The notes under the pieces were generated by a model. That model worked only from the letters and a program-made list of their open reading frames with translations. It made no database searches and was not told the DNA's origin. The position numbers and the translations under genes were made by a program. From 2-02-FULL-48-14 sp041645035 (GTDB lineage: Bacteria; Patescibacteriota; Gracilibacteria; UBA1369; 2-02-FULL-48-14), in contig JBAZQU010000010.1 of assembly GCA_041645035.1 (NCBI GenBank), positions 1-39,325 on the forward strand: a DNA stretch of 39,325 nucleotides, read 5' to 3'. Numbering within the stretch: position 1 is the stretch's first letter; every line of letters starts with the position of its first letter. Below, in pieces: positions 8,749 to 17,151 of this stretch.

Positions 8749-9675
8749 ATGCACTTCGCAGACCGTTTATGTGCCGCCATAAAACAGAAAAATAGCGCGG
8801 TTTGTGTTGGACTGGATCCGCAGGCCGGTAAGCTTCCGGCTTTTTTGTTGAAGCAGGCGGAGGAAGAGCATGGAAAAACATTAAAAGCCCTGGCGCACGC
8901 ATATTTGGAATTTAATAAAGGAATTATTGATGCAGTGAAAGATTTGGTGCCCGCAGTGAAACCGCAGCTCGCTTTTTATGAAGAACTGGGATTTGAAGGT
9001 ATTTGGGCTTTTGAAGAAACCTGTAAATATGCGCAAGCGGCCGGGTTGATTGTTGTTGCAGACGGTAAACGAAATGATATTGGGTCCACGGCGGAAGCTT
9101 ATGCGAATGCTTTTTTAGGCGGCACGGAAGTATTTGGAAATAAAATTATGGCCAATGAAGTGGATGCGCTTACCGTGAACGGTTATCTGGGTTTAGACGG
9201 CATCCGTCCTTTTTTGAAAGCCTGTGAAGAGGAAGGGAAAGGAATTTTTGTTTTAGTACGAACGTCCAATCCCTCGTCCGGGGATTTGCAGGAACGTGTA
9301 ACGACCGACGAGCGAATGAGTATCGCGGAACTAATGGGTCATTTCGTGGAATCGTGGGGAGGCGACGTTCCGGGCAAGTGTGGCTACAACTTTGTAGGTG
9401 CGGTGGTGGGGGCTACGTATCCGGCGGAAGCCGCAAAACTGCGAAAAATCATGCCGCAGACAATTTTCCTGGTCCCGGGCTATGGAGCGCAAGGTGGCAC
9501 GGCGGCGGACGTTAAAGCTTGCTTCGATAAAAATGGTCTTGGAGCCCTGGTGGTGAGCGCGCGCGGAATTATTTATGCTTATGCGGAGAGCGACGAAAAA
9601 GACGGGAAAAACTATGCGGACGCGGCGCGCGCGGCAGCTATAAAGATGAACACGGAACTCAATCAAGTTCGTTAA
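8749..9675 (+). CDS. pyrF: Orotidine-5'-phosphate decarboxylase, type 2
   Basis: It decarboxylates OMP to UMP, the last step of the pathway. The catalytic signature ADGKRNDIGSTA is at residues 104-115 (Asp105, Lys107, Asp110). The 308-residue length and the N-terminal VCVGLDP motif mark the longer type 2 family rather than the 230-residue E. coli type. It ends convergently with rsmA; the two coding regions overlap by 17 nt at their 3' ends. Confidence 0.96.
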   Translation: MHFADRLCAAIKQKNSAVCVGLDPQAGKLPAFLLKQAEEEHGKTLKALAHAYLEFNKGIIDAVKDLVPAVKPQLAFYEELGFEGIWAFEETCKYAQAAGLIVVADGKRNDIGSTAEAYANAFLGGTEVFGNKIMANEVDALTVNGYLGLDGIRPFLKACEEEGKGIFVLVRTSNPSSGDLQERVTTDERMSIAELMGHFVESWGGDVPGKCGYNFVGAVVGATYPAEAAKLRKIMPQTIFLVPGYGAQGGTAADVKACFDKNGLGALVVSARGIIYAYAESDEKDGKNYADAARAAAIKMNTELNQVR

Positions 9676-10435
9676 AAAGTTTCTGCCATTCTTCCAAGGT
9701 AAAGTCTTCAGCTCGAATATCCGGGCTGATATTCAGCTTGCTCAGGATTTCGCGAATTTCAGAAGGTGTTTTGCGCAGAGCACTGGATAGATTGTTCGTT
9801 ATTTTTTTGCGTTTTTGTGCAAAACTCACGTGAAAAAGCCAGAAGAGTTTCTTTAAATCGCCTTTGATTTTTGGCTTGGGATAGATCTGTATTTTAATAA
9901 CAGCTGAATCCACTTGAGGGACCGGATGAAAAGCATGTTTAGGTACGACGCAGACAAGTTCCGGCTCACCAAAAAGATGTACTTGGAGCGAGAGCACAGA
10001 GTGTTTCCCTTTCTTCGCAAGAATTTTTTCCGCTACTTCTTTTTGTACCATCAGAACCATAAGCAGGGGCGGATTTCCATCTGTAAATTGCTCGTATAAA
10101 AAGTGATTAAGTATGGGCGAAGTGATGTAGTAGGGAATGTTGGCTATGAGTTTGTAGGGCTCTTGTGGGGGCGTGTAGGTCAGCGCATCTTGATGAACCA
10201 GCGTAAAATTTTTATTGGTAAGATAACCGGCTTTGAGGCCTGGCAGAAGATCCTCATCCAGTTCAACGGCAATAACGTGGCCGGCTTTTTTTACAAGCTC
10301 GTCTGTGAGAAAACCACGCCCCGGCCCGATTTCAACCACGGTGTCTTTTGGCGTGAGCCCACTCGCCTCTATTATAGAGTTGAGCACTCCAAAATCGTGC
10401 AGAAAATTTTGTCCAAGATGTCTTTTTGCTTTCAC
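9659..10435 (-). CDS. rsmA: 16S rRNA dimethyladenosine transferase
   Basis: The protein methylates two adjacent adenines in the last helix of 16S rRNA using SAM. Visible motifs are the N-terminal HLGQNFLHD, the SAM loop VEIGPGRGFLT, the catalytic NIPYY (canonical NLPY) and PQVDSAVI. The 258-residue length is normal. The GTG start overlaps the DUF167 gene stop by 4 nt (GTGA), so it is the last gene of the trmD operon. Its 3' end overlaps that of pyrF. Confidence 0.96.
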   Translation of the reverse strand: MKAKRHLGQNFLHDFGVLNSIIEASGLTPKDTVVEIGPGRGFLTDELVKKAGHVIAVELDEDLLPGLKAGYLTNKNFTLVHQDALTYTPPQEPYKLIANIPYYITSPILNHFLYEQFTDGNPPLLMVLMVQKEVAEKILAKKGKHSVLSLQVHLFGEPELVCVVPKHAFHPVPQVDSAVIKIQIYPKPKIKGDLKKLFWLFHVSFAQKRKKITNNLSSALRKTPSEIREILSKLNISPDIRAEDFTLEEWQKLFNELD

Positions 10436-10674
10436 CAGGGAATAGCGGTTAAGTTCGGGATTTTAACGAGTTTTCTGGCATCGGTAAAGCCGCTGATGAT
10501 TTCAATGTCTTCTTTACTGAGGTGCAGCGATTCGACTAGAAAGTTGATTAGTTCTTCATTAGCGTGGCCTTTTTCCGGGACAGCCTTGAGCCGAATTTTT
10601 AAAGTACCATCACTCATGGTGGTGACGAATTCAGTTTTCTTTGCACGCGGTATGACTTTGATTTGTAGATACAT
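10432..10674 (-). CDS. DUF167/YggU family protein
   Basis: This 80-residue protein matches the small DUF167 (YggU) family, including the N-terminal V-I-P-R-A-K-K pattern and the central motif KIRLKAVPEKGHANEELINF. The biochemical role is unknown. The ATG sits in a TGATG junction with the upstream ATPase stop; a TTG three bases earlier is also possible. It overlaps rsmA by 4 nt. Confidence 0.88.
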   Translation of the reverse strand: MYLQIKVIPRAKKTEFVTTMSDGTLKIRLKAVPEKGHANEELINFLVESLHLSKEDIEIISGFTDARKLVKIPNLTAIPW

Positions 10675-13286
10675 CAAACTTGGGTAGATTTTGGACGGAA
10701 AAGTTTCCAGATTTCAATGAGGCTTATAGCTCCGACACAGAGGCAAAGCATCCAGAGCCAATCGGTTTTGGAAAGCGCTTCTGTCTTCAAAATGTTTTGC
10801 ATGAACGGGGCATAAATGGCAATAAGTTGAAGCCCTAAACTCAGTACCACGCTGAAGAGCAGCAGCTTATTTTTAAAGAATCCGGTGAAGAAATGTTTGT
10901 CACTAAAGCGAACGGAAAAGACTAAGAAAAGTTCAAAGATCACGATAGTGGTGAACATAAGCGTCCGTGTTTTTTCTATGCTGTATTCATTCACCACGTG
11001 GAAATAGAGAAATAGGGAAACCAATGCCGAAAGGGCTCCGGCCAGAAGACTGAAGCCCATGAAATCCTTGAAGATACTCTGACGGGGGTCACGTGGTTTT
11101 AGAGTCATAATATCGTCCTCCGCATTGTCGACGCCCAGAGCAATGGCCGGCAGAGCATCTGTAAGCAAGTTCACCCAAAGCACTTGCAGCGGTAAAAAAG
11201 GAAGGGGAAATCCAAGGAAAAAGACTACACTCACCACTATAACTTCATCGAAATTGGCGCTAAGTAAAAAGCGGATGAATTTTTTAATGTTACGATAAAT
11301 AGTCCGGCCATTTTCCACCGTGCCCACTATGGTGGCAAAATTATCGTCCATTAACACCATGTCACTGGCTTCTTTAGAAACATCCGTTCCGGTGACGCCC
11401 ATTGCGACTCCAATGTCGGCATATTTCAAAGCCGGGGCATCATTCACGCCGTCTCCGGTCATAGAAACAGTATGGCCTTTACTTTGCAATGCCTTCAAAA
11501 TTTTGACCTTATCGCTTGGATTCACTCGTGCATAAATACTCACTCTCTCCACTACACTACAAAGTTTGGCAAAACTCATTTTTTCCAACTCAGCTCCGGT
11601 CAAAACCAAATCCCCTTCATTGTAGAGACCGATTTCTTTTCCAATTGCTGTGGCCGTAAGCGCATGGTCTCCGGTAATCATCACGGTTCGAATATGGGCC
11701 TGTTTGCAGATTTGAATTGCGGCTTTCACCTCGGGGCGTGGGGGATCAATCATGGCGGCGAGACCTAGAAAAATCATATCTTCTTCCATCGCTTTGTCAG
11801 TTTTTTTATAGGCAAACCCCAACACACGGTAAGCCTTTTGAGCTAAACCTTCGTTGACTTTCAGCAGCTCCTTTTTTTTGGCAGGGGTCAGTTTAATTAC
11901 CTCCCCTTCAATTTGAATGTGACTGCAAATTTCAAGAATTACATCGGGCGCACCCTTTGTGTGGAGAAATCCTTTATTCAACGTGGACATGCGTTTACGA
12001 TCGGAGTTAAAAACCAATTCTTCCATGCGCGGGAATTTTTTACTCAAACTCACAGCTTCCATACCGGCTTTTCTTGCCAGTGTGAGTAGTGCCCCTTCAG
12101 TTGGATCGCCACCAATAGTCCACTGCTTCCCATTTTGGAAGAGCGAGGCATTGTTGCACAGGGCAGCGGTTTTAACGAGCAGCTCAAGTTCGTCGTCTTC
12201 CACGGGAATTTTTTCAGTCGGTTCGTAGCCAATACCCGGAATTTCAATCTGTCGGTTGTTCACCCAGAGCACCTTTACAGTCATTTCATTTTGCGTAAGC
12301 GTTCCGGTTTTATCTGTACAAATTACACTGACACTGCCCAAAGTTTCCGCTGCCGCGAGCTTACGAATAATGGCATTTTTTTTGGCGATACGTTGCACAC
12401 CCAAGGCTAGCGTTAGCGTGATCACGGCGGGCAAGCCCTCCGGAATTACGCTTACAGCCAAACTGATACTCAACAAAAACATTTCCAGGAGCTCGCGCCC
12501 ACGCAGCAGCGACAGCAAAAGCATTCCTGCCGCGATCCCCACTACTAAAATTGCTAAAACTTTACTCAAGCGATTTAACTGATTTTGCAGAGGGGTAGGT
12601 TCATTTTTTGTTGTTTGGACCATGCGTGCAATTTTTCCGAACTCTGTTTGCATGCCGGTTTCCACCACCACTCCAATCCCATGTCCCTGGCTCACCACGG
12701 TTCCCAAAAAGACCATATTTTTGATGTCTCCAAGGTCGGTCGCCTTCTTAATTGAGAGGAGGGACTTTTCCACGGGCAAGCTTTCTCCCGTTAGACTTGC
12801 CTCCACAGTGTGGAACTGTGCTATTTCCAATAATCGTAAATCGGCCGGAATTTGCGCGCCTTCCTCCAAAACCACGATATCTCCGGGAACCAAATCGCGG
12901 GTGGCTACTTTTTGTATATCACCATTCCGACGAACTAAGGCATAAGGTGCAATCATTTTGCGCAGAGCCTCAATGGCCTTTTCAGCCTTGTATTCTTGGA
13001 TGAAGCCCACTCCCGAATTGATCAAGATAATAATTCCAATGGCGATGGCATCCAAATTTTCACCAATCGCTATGCTCACACTTAATGCTGCAATCAAAAT
13101 CAGCACCATGATGTTTATAAATTGACTCAACAAAATGACATACCACTTCACCCCGCCGCTTTCCTTGATTTCGTTGGTGCCGTACTGTTTCAGACGAGCT
13201 CGTGCTTCGATAGAACTAAGACCCTTCTCGGAGCTTTTCAGTTCTTTTAGAACGGTAGTAATGGACGGCGTGGACCAGGAGTTCAT
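10674..13286 (-). CDS. P2-type cation-transporting ATPase, probably Ca2+
   Basis: The 870-residue membrane pump has all P-type motifs in order: TGES in the actuator domain (near 166), PEGLP in M4 (282-286), phosphorylated Asp325 in DKTGTLT, KGAPD in the nucleotide domain, and TGDGVNDAPAL. Ion-site residues resemble the calcium ATPases: AVSVIPEGLP in M4, the SANFDE segment in M5 (Asn and Glu), QVLWVNLLTDALP in M6 (Asn, Thr, Asp) and a Glu in the M8-like segment VIFELFLV. This supports calcium export, but Mn2+ cannot be excluded. It overlaps trmD by 4 nt, so a metabolic pump is coupled to tRNA and rRNA methylation genes. Confidence 0.93.
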   Translation of the reverse strand: MNSWSTPSITTVLKELKSSEKGLSSIEARARLKQYGTNEIKESGGVKWYVILLSQFINIMVLILIAALSVSIAIGENLDAIAIGIIILINSGVGFIQEYKAEKAIEALRKMIAPYALVRRNGDIQKVATRDLVPGDIVVLEEGAQIPADLRLLEIAQFHTVEASLTGESLPVEKSLLSIKKATDLGDIKNMVFLGTVVSQGHGIGVVVETGMQTEFGKIARMVQTTKNEPTPLQNQLNRLSKVLAILVVGIAAGMLLLSLLRGRELLEMFLLSISLAVSVIPEGLPAVITLTLALGVQRIAKKNAIIRKLAAAETLGSVSVICTDKTGTLTQNEMTVKVLWVNNRQIEIPGIGYEPTEKIPVEDDELELLVKTAALCNNASLFQNGKQWTIGGDPTEGALLTLARKAGMEAVSLSKKFPRMEELVFNSDRKRMSTLNKGFLHTKGAPDVILEICSHIQIEGEVIKLTPAKKKELLKVNEGLAQKAYRVLGFAYKKTDKAMEEDMIFLGLAAMIDPPRPEVKAAIQICKQAHIRTVMITGDHALTATAIGKEIGLYNEGDLVLTGAELEKMSFAKLCSVVERVSIYARVNPSDKVKILKALQSKGHTVSMTGDGVNDAPALKYADIGVAMGVTGTDVSKEASDMVLMDDNFATIVGTVENGRTIYRNIKKFIRFLLSANFDEVIVVSVVFFLGFPLPFLPLQVLWVNLLTDALPAIALGVDNAEDDIMTLKPRDPRQSIFKDFMGFSLLAGALSALVSLFLYFHVVNEYSIEKTRTLMFTTIVIFELFLVFSVRFSDKHFFTGFFKNKLLLFSVVLSLGLQLIAIYAPFMQNILKTEALSKTDWLWMLCLCVGAISLIEIWKLFRPKSTQV

Positions 13287-13936
13287 AAGGGCTTTTTGAG
13301 TTTACTGTTTCGCCAGCGGGCAATTTTACCATGATCCCCCGACAGTAAAACTTTAGGGACCTCCAGGCCTTTGTAAATCGCCGGTTTGGTATAATGAGGG
13401 TATTCAAGCATGCGTCCCGTTGCTATGCTGAAAGATTCCTCTTGTGCACTTTCTTCGGCGCCGAGCACACCCGGGATTAGCCGACTTATTGCATCCACCA
13501 CGCAAAGGGCGGGCAGTTCACCTCCGGTCAAAACAAAATCCCCCACGGAAATCTCCTCGTCCACAAGCTCATCAATAATTCGCTGGTCTATCCCTTCATA
13601 ACGACCGCAAAGCAGAATCAATCCTTTTAATTCGGCCAGCTCTTCCGCTTTTTCCTGTGTGAAACGCTTGCCCACCGGAGAAAGATAGATCACAGGGCCT
13701 TTATTCAATTTTTTAACAGCCTTTATGGAGTCAAAAAGAGGCTGACAAGCCATTACCATGCCCGCGCCTCCACCGTAAGGGGTATCATCCACTTTTTTAT
13801 GTTTATCTTTGCTAAAAGCGCGAATATCGTGCACGTGCACGGTAATTTTTTTATCTTTCACCGCCCGCTTCAAAATAGAATCTTCAAAATAGGGAAGGAC
13901 GAGGGAGGGGAAAAGAGTGAGGATGTCGTAACGCAT
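13283..13936 (-). CDS. trmD: tRNA (guanine-37-N1) methyltransferase
   Basis: The protein methylates G37 of tRNAs to prevent frameshifting. The N-terminus MRYDILTLFP is typical and sets the start at 13936; a longer open frame to 13981 would add 15 residues not seen in the family. SAM trefoil-knot motifs are visible: DDTPYGGGAGMV, LLCGRYEGIDQR and VGDFVLTGGELPAL. Its 217 residues are slightly short of E. coli TrmD. It is the first gene of the four-gene operon. Confidence 0.96.
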   Translation of the reverse strand: MRYDILTLFPSLVLPYFEDSILKRAVKDKKITVHVHDIRAFSKDKHKKVDDTPYGGGAGMVMACQPLFDSIKAVKKLNKGPVIYLSPVGKRFTQEKAEELAELKGLILLCGRYEGIDQRIIDELVDEEISVGDFVLTGGELPALCVVDAISRLIPGVLGAEESAQEESFSIATGRMLEYPHYTKPAIYKGLEVPKVLLSGDHGKIARWRNSKLKKPL

Positions 13937-13967
13937 AGAGTGTTGGTTGACGATATTTTCTTGTAAG

Positions 13968-13973
13968 ATTATA
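13968..13973 (-). promoter_or_regulatory. Candidate -10 box for the trmD operon
   Basis: A perfect TATAAT on the minus strand lies 31 nt upstream of the trmD ATG. No good -35 is present at 16-18 nt; the region overlaps one arm of the inverted repeat at 13985-13997. This makes the repeat a possible regulatory site. Confidence 0.45.
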
Positions 13974-13984
13974 CTTAGCACACG

Positions 13985-14052
13985 TTAGTCCTTTAGATGT
14001 GAAAGTCGGCTTCATGCCGTGCGGGATTCGTCCCCTAGCTCTAAAGGACTAA
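13985..14052 (-). other. Structured 68-nt element with 13-bp terminal inverted repeats
   Basis: The arm ttagtcctttaga (13985-13997) is perfectly repeated in inverse at 14040-14052. Two smaller hairpins lie inside: cggc/gccg with a 5-nt loop (14007-14019) and ggga/tccc with a ttcg loop (14023-14034). The RNA could fold into a three-way junction. It covers the last codons and the stop of the DUF3800 gene and ends just before the trmD promoter. There is no T-run, so it is not a classic terminator. It could be an end of the accessory cassette, a recombination site or a 3' RNA structure. Confidence 0.7.
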
Positions 14053-14818
14053 TTTTGTTTAGAGCGAAGGGATTCATTTTGCTGTAAAAATTGTTTGGAT
14101 ATTTTTTGAGATCGTAAATGTCACAAATGAAACTGATTTTCTCCTGAAGAAAGGAAAGGTAACGATCGTCTTTTTTGGTGAAGGCTCGATATACAGCCCA
14201 GTTCATATAATCCACGACTTGAAGGCAGGGTTCAGTGGTGGGGACTTGAATGAAGAGCTTGGTTCCTGTTTCTACTTTTTTGTTCGTTTTTCCCTCAAAA
14301 TTCAAGATTGCGGAACGGATGGCATTGTCGAGGTGAATCTGTTTCAGTTGGTTCCCCCTCTTTGAGAAATAGATAACGCAGTCGCTTTTGTGCAATTTGT
14401 TCTCGAGCAAGCGAGTGATGATTTCATTGTAGAAAATATTCTCATTCTTTTGATGTCGCCTTGTGAATACGTCTAACCGTTTTCTTGCCACGATGAACTG
14501 GCATTTGAAAGGGAGAATTTTTAAGAGTTTGAAAACCTTCTCTCTTACTTCGGGACAGTCATCTTTGGCGTGAAATCCAACGGATGACTTTTTGACGGAA
14601 GGGATGGTTTTTAGATAGTCATCATTTTTAATCTCTTTCGTTAAGGTAGACAGGGCTCTTCGTATTTCTTCGGGCTTCTCTGTTTTGATGAAGCCTAGAA
14701 TTAGGATAGGGGAGCAGCCTTCCGTTCCTACGATGCAGTTTCCTTTGGCATCAAAAAAAGTGGGATCTCCCGACTCATCTACAAAGTAGTAAAGTTTTTT
14801 CTTTGTTACGGGCATCAT
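14012..14818 (-). CDS. DUF3800 domain protein
   Basis: The 268-residue protein has the N-terminal YYFVDESGDP motif (Asp14, Glu15, Asp18), a central FHAKDD, and the C-terminal QVVDYMNWAVYR motif (200-211) of the DUF3800 family. These conserved acidic residues suggest a metal-dependent, possibly RNase H-like, fold, but no function is established. Such genes often sit near restriction or defence genes. Here the ATG overlaps the stop of the truncated restriction enzyme, so the two are coupled. The C-terminal tail is encoded within the structured inverted repeat. Confidence 0.88.
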   Translation of the reverse strand: MMPVTKKKLYYFVDESGDPTFFDAKGNCIVGTEGCSPILILGFIKTEKPEEIRRALSTLTKEIKNDDYLKTIPSVKKSSVGFHAKDDCPEVREKVFKLLKILPFKCQFIVARKRLDVFTRRHQKNENIFYNEIITRLLENKLHKSDCVIYFSKRGNQLKQIHLDNAIRSAILNFEGKTNKKVETGTKLFIQVPTTEPCLQVVDYMNWAVYRAFTKKDDRYLSFLQEKISFICDIYDLKKYPNNFYSKMNPFALNKISPLELGDESRTA

Positions 14819-16149
14819 TCAAATTGTTTAGTGAGTCTTATCGTTTCGCGAAGGCTTACTACGATCTTCATGTAGTGTAGCAAATCGTCTGTTGAGAGTG
14901 AACGCTCGGCTTTTTTGCGATCTTTGAGCCACTTGTCCAGTACTTGATAGCCTCCGACACTTGCAAATTGACGATTTCTTTTCTCTGAAATGACTTCGAT
15001 GGCTGACATGAGGAAAGTTCCCGTTCCAGTAGCGGGGTCGAGGAGGCGTACGTCTGGGTCGTCAATCCCCGCAACCTTGCCCAGCTTTTTTATCAAAATC
15101 TCATCAATACTTTTGACGATGTAGTTCACTACATATTTTGGCGTGTAATAAACACCGCGCTCCTCTCTCACTTTAGGGTCGTATTCAGCAAGAAAGTTCT
15201 CGTAGAAGTAAATGGTCGGGTCTTGATCTTCTTTGTGGTGCGTTAGGGCGTGATAAATCTTTTCCATGTCCGCTTTATGGAACTGCTCGATGATAGCCTT
15301 CACAATGAAGTCCACCGTTTCATTTTTGGAAGTCACTTTTCCGACAAGTTCGTAAAGCTCCGTAAGGATAGGTACGCTCTTTGGCAGGTAGTCGATGGCT
15401 GTTCGGAAGGAGAGAGGTTCTGCAGAGCCTTTTTTGGTGTGTTCAAGGGCTGCAAGGAAGAAAGAGTAGGCAATGGTTTCCGCAGCCATATTAGCGAATT
15501 GGTGAGGCCTGATGTCTTGAATCAGTGTTCGAGAGAAGGCATTTTTGAGTTCGTTGAAATCACTTTGCTGTCCTTCCCCAGTTACTTCGAGTTCGTCTTC
15601 GATTTCCTTTGAGAGTAGGCGGGTTTTACGGGCAAGTGCTAGCGCAAGTTGTTTGGGGGTCCGAATCTCAAGAGTTTTACCGTTGAAGAACTTTTTAAGT
15701 AGTTCCGTGAGGCTTGCAGGGTTGGCATCTGCTGCAAGGGCATCGAATAAGCATTCATCTATTTTCTTGGCTTTGCCCTTCTCATCCCATTGGTAGAGTC
15801 GCCATTCCCGCAGGTTGGTGAAGAGGACGTTTTCGAGTGAATCGGTATAGCGGTCGAATTGGGTTTGAAACTTTGAATCCGCAAGATTGTCCTTGGGAAG
15901 TTTTACTTCAAGCCATCCTATCGTTTGGAAGTCATGGTTTTTGAGCTGGATTGTAAGGTCTGGGAAACCGACTTTACCCTCGTGAACAGTAGAACTTGCT
16001 TCAGCTATGACCATCACTTCGTTTTTCACGTTTAAATCTTCGCTTGCGACTTGTTTCAAAAAGTTGACCAAGATGGGGTAGAAGGAGCGTTCCGTTTGGA
16101 GATCACTGATCTTTTCGAGTTCGGACTGAAGAAGTTGGAAGGAGTTCAT
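14815..16149 (-). CDS. Type IIG restriction enzyme with internal deletion (nuclease kept, methylase core lost)
   Basis: In 444 residues this joins the two ends of an enzyme family usually near 1000. Residues 60-83 hold a PD-(D/E)XK nuclease motif (FPDLTI with Asp64, then LEVK with Glu81 and Lys83). Residues 330-352 have the RGVYYTPKYVVNYIVKSID segment that precedes the methylase, and 370-380 the SAM motif I DPATGTGTFL. Just after, at about 391-400, the sequence jumps to GGYQVLDKWLKDRKK...IRL, which is typical of the far C-terminus of these enzymes. The catalytic motif NPPY and the target-recognition region are absent. The frame is open, so the deletion is in frame and the protein may be made. 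Confidence 0.85.
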   Translation of the reverse strand: MNSFQLLQSELEKISDLQTERSFYPILVNFLKQVASEDLNVKNEVMVIAEASSTVHEGKVGFPDLTIQLKNHDFQTIGWLEVKLPKDNLADSKFQTQFDRYTDSLENVLFTNLREWRLYQWDEKGKAKKIDECLFDALAADANPASLTELLKKFFNGKTLEIRTPKQLALALARKTRLLSKEIEDELEVTGEGQQSDFNELKNAFSRTLIQDIRPHQFANMAAETIAYSFFLAALEHTKKGSAEPLSFRTAIDYLPKSVPILTELYELVGKVTSKNETVDFIVKAIIEQFHKADMEKIYHALTHHKEDQDPTIYFYENFLAEYDPKVREERGVYYTPKYVVNYIVKSIDEILIKKLGKVAGIDDPDVRLLDPATGTGTFLMSAIEVISEKRNRQFASVGGYQVLDKWLKDRKKAERSLSTDDLLHYMKIVVSLRETIRLTKQFE

Positions 16150-16171
16150 TGCTCTTATTAAACCAGTTTTG

Positions 16172-16196
16172 AAAAGAGTCCGCTAGGGGCGAACTC
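16172..16196 (-). terminator. Rho-independent terminator of the alpha operon
   Basis: On the minus strand GAGTTCG pairs with CGGACTC (7 bp with one G-T pair, loop CCCCTAG), followed by TTTT. It lies about 70 nt after the rpsI stop and 23 nt before the restriction-enzyme start, so it should separate the ribosomal operon from the accessory cassette. Confidence 0.7.
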
Positions 16197-16245
16197 TGTA
16201 AAAATGAGATAAAACAGACAGGGAGACTCGTACCCTCTGGGGCAT

Positions 16246-16264
16246 CTTCGAGCTTCGCCGAGGA
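16246..16264 (-). repeat. Junction hairpin unit, degenerate copy, after rpsI
   Basis: Immediately after the rpsI stop the RNA reads TAATCCTCGGCGAAGC, the same as other junction units, but the 3' arm is changed, so the full 6-bp stem cannot form. The downstream C-rich part (CTCCCTGTCTG) is kept. Confidence 0.5.
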
Positions 16265-16675
16265 TTAACGTTTGCTGAACTGAGGAGCACGGCGAGCTTT
16301 GTGCAAACCGAACTTCTTACGTTCTTTAATACGGCTGTCGCGAGTGAGATAACCTTCCGGCTTGAGGCGGCTACGATTGTCTGCATCTATTTCGAGCAGA
16401 GCTTTAGCGATTCCATGACGGAGTGCATCAGCCTGTCCATGCTTTCCTCCACCTTCAATCACAGCGGAAATGTCGAAATTCTTTTCAAGATTCAGAAGTG
16501 CGAGAGGGGCCATAAACACATTCATACTTTCATCCGTCCCAAAGTATTCGCGAGCATCCATTCCATTCACCACCACGCGTCCGTTCCCTTTGTACAAACG
16601 TACACGAGCCACAGCAGCTTTACGCTTTCCGTTAGCGTAGAAATAAGTTCCGGTGAAAGTCATTGCATCTGCCAT
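16265..16675 (-). CDS. rpsI: 30S ribosomal protein S9
   Basis: The 136-residue protein binds the 30S head, with its tail near the P-site tRNA. It has the YFYANGKRKAAVARV entry motif, the central ALRHGIAKALLEID and the basic C-terminal RKKFGLHKARRAPQFSKR. Length and motifs are standard. It follows rplM by 3 nt, the usual L13-S9 pair, and is the last gene of the alpha operon. Confidence 0.97.
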   Translation of the reverse strand: MADAMTFTGTYFYANGKRKAAVARVRLYKGNGRVVVNGMDAREYFGTDESMNVFMAPLALLNLEKNFDISAVIEGGGKHGQADALRHGIAKALLEIDADNRSRLKPEGYLTRDSRIKERKKFGLHKARRAPQFSKR

Positions 16676-16678
16676 AGC

Positions 16679-17146
16679 TTATTTTTTAGGGGAAGACTCG
16701 GTTTTGCCGAGGATTAGAGGTTTAGGATTTTGACCATTATGTGGATGCTCGGTTCCGGCATACACATGCAATTTTTCGAGAGCGTACTGTCGAATGCGGT
16801 TTCGCGGGATCATTCCCGTCACGGCAAGTTCAATAATACGTTCAGGTTTTTCCGCACGCATCTTTTCGGCTACCTTATACTTAATTCCTCCACGGAAACC
16901 GGTGTGGTGGATATAATCTTTCTTGATGTCTTTTGATCCGGTCAGCACCACTTTTTCAGCATTAATTACTACCACATGGTCGCCACAGTTGAGGGAAGGA
17001 TGCCAATCGGGTTTGTGCTTTCCACGGAGTACGTCAGCCAGGCGAGTGGCCACTTGTCCGAGTACTTTTCCTTCAGCATCCAGAATGAACCACTTTTCGG
17101 AGGCATTCATTTCTTTGGATTTGGGATGAGTTGTTTTTTGCTTCAT
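16679..17146 (-). CDS. rplM: 50S ribosomal protein L13
   Basis: Recognised from WFILDAEGKVLGQVATRLADVLRGKHKPDW, GDHVVVINAEKVVLTG and the HPHNGQNPKPL end. The 155 residues include a C-terminal tail (LILGKTESSPKK) that is encoded by a copy of the junction hairpin unit (16697-16711). It lies between rplQ and rpsI, in the common CPR-type extended alpha operon. Confidence 0.96.
   Translation of the reverse strand: MKQKTTHPKSKEMNASEKWFILDAEGKVLGQVATRLADVLRGKHKPDWHPSLNCGDHVVVINAEKVVLTGSKDIKKDYIHHTGFRGGIKYKVAEKMRAEKPERIIELAVTGMIPRNRIRQYALEKLHVYAGTEHPHNGQNPKPLILGKTESSPKK
16697..16711 (-). repeat. Junction hairpin unit within the rplM tail
   Basis: RNA CTCGG-CAAAA-CCGAG, 5 bp, preceded by TAATCC as in other copies. 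Here the TAA is out of frame, so translation runs through the unit. The flank TCTTCCCC follows. Confidence 0.65.
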
Positions 17147-17151
17147 AAAAT

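Noticed and set aside
13985..14052. Integron attC-like recombination site
   Set aside because: The arms do not match the GTTRRRY and RYYYAAC core sites, and there is no integrase in the window.
16150..16264. Possible tRNA or small RNA gene in the gap after rpsI
   Set aside because: I could not find a cloverleaf with anticodon and T-loop; the sequence is explained by a degenerate junction unit and a terminator hairpin.
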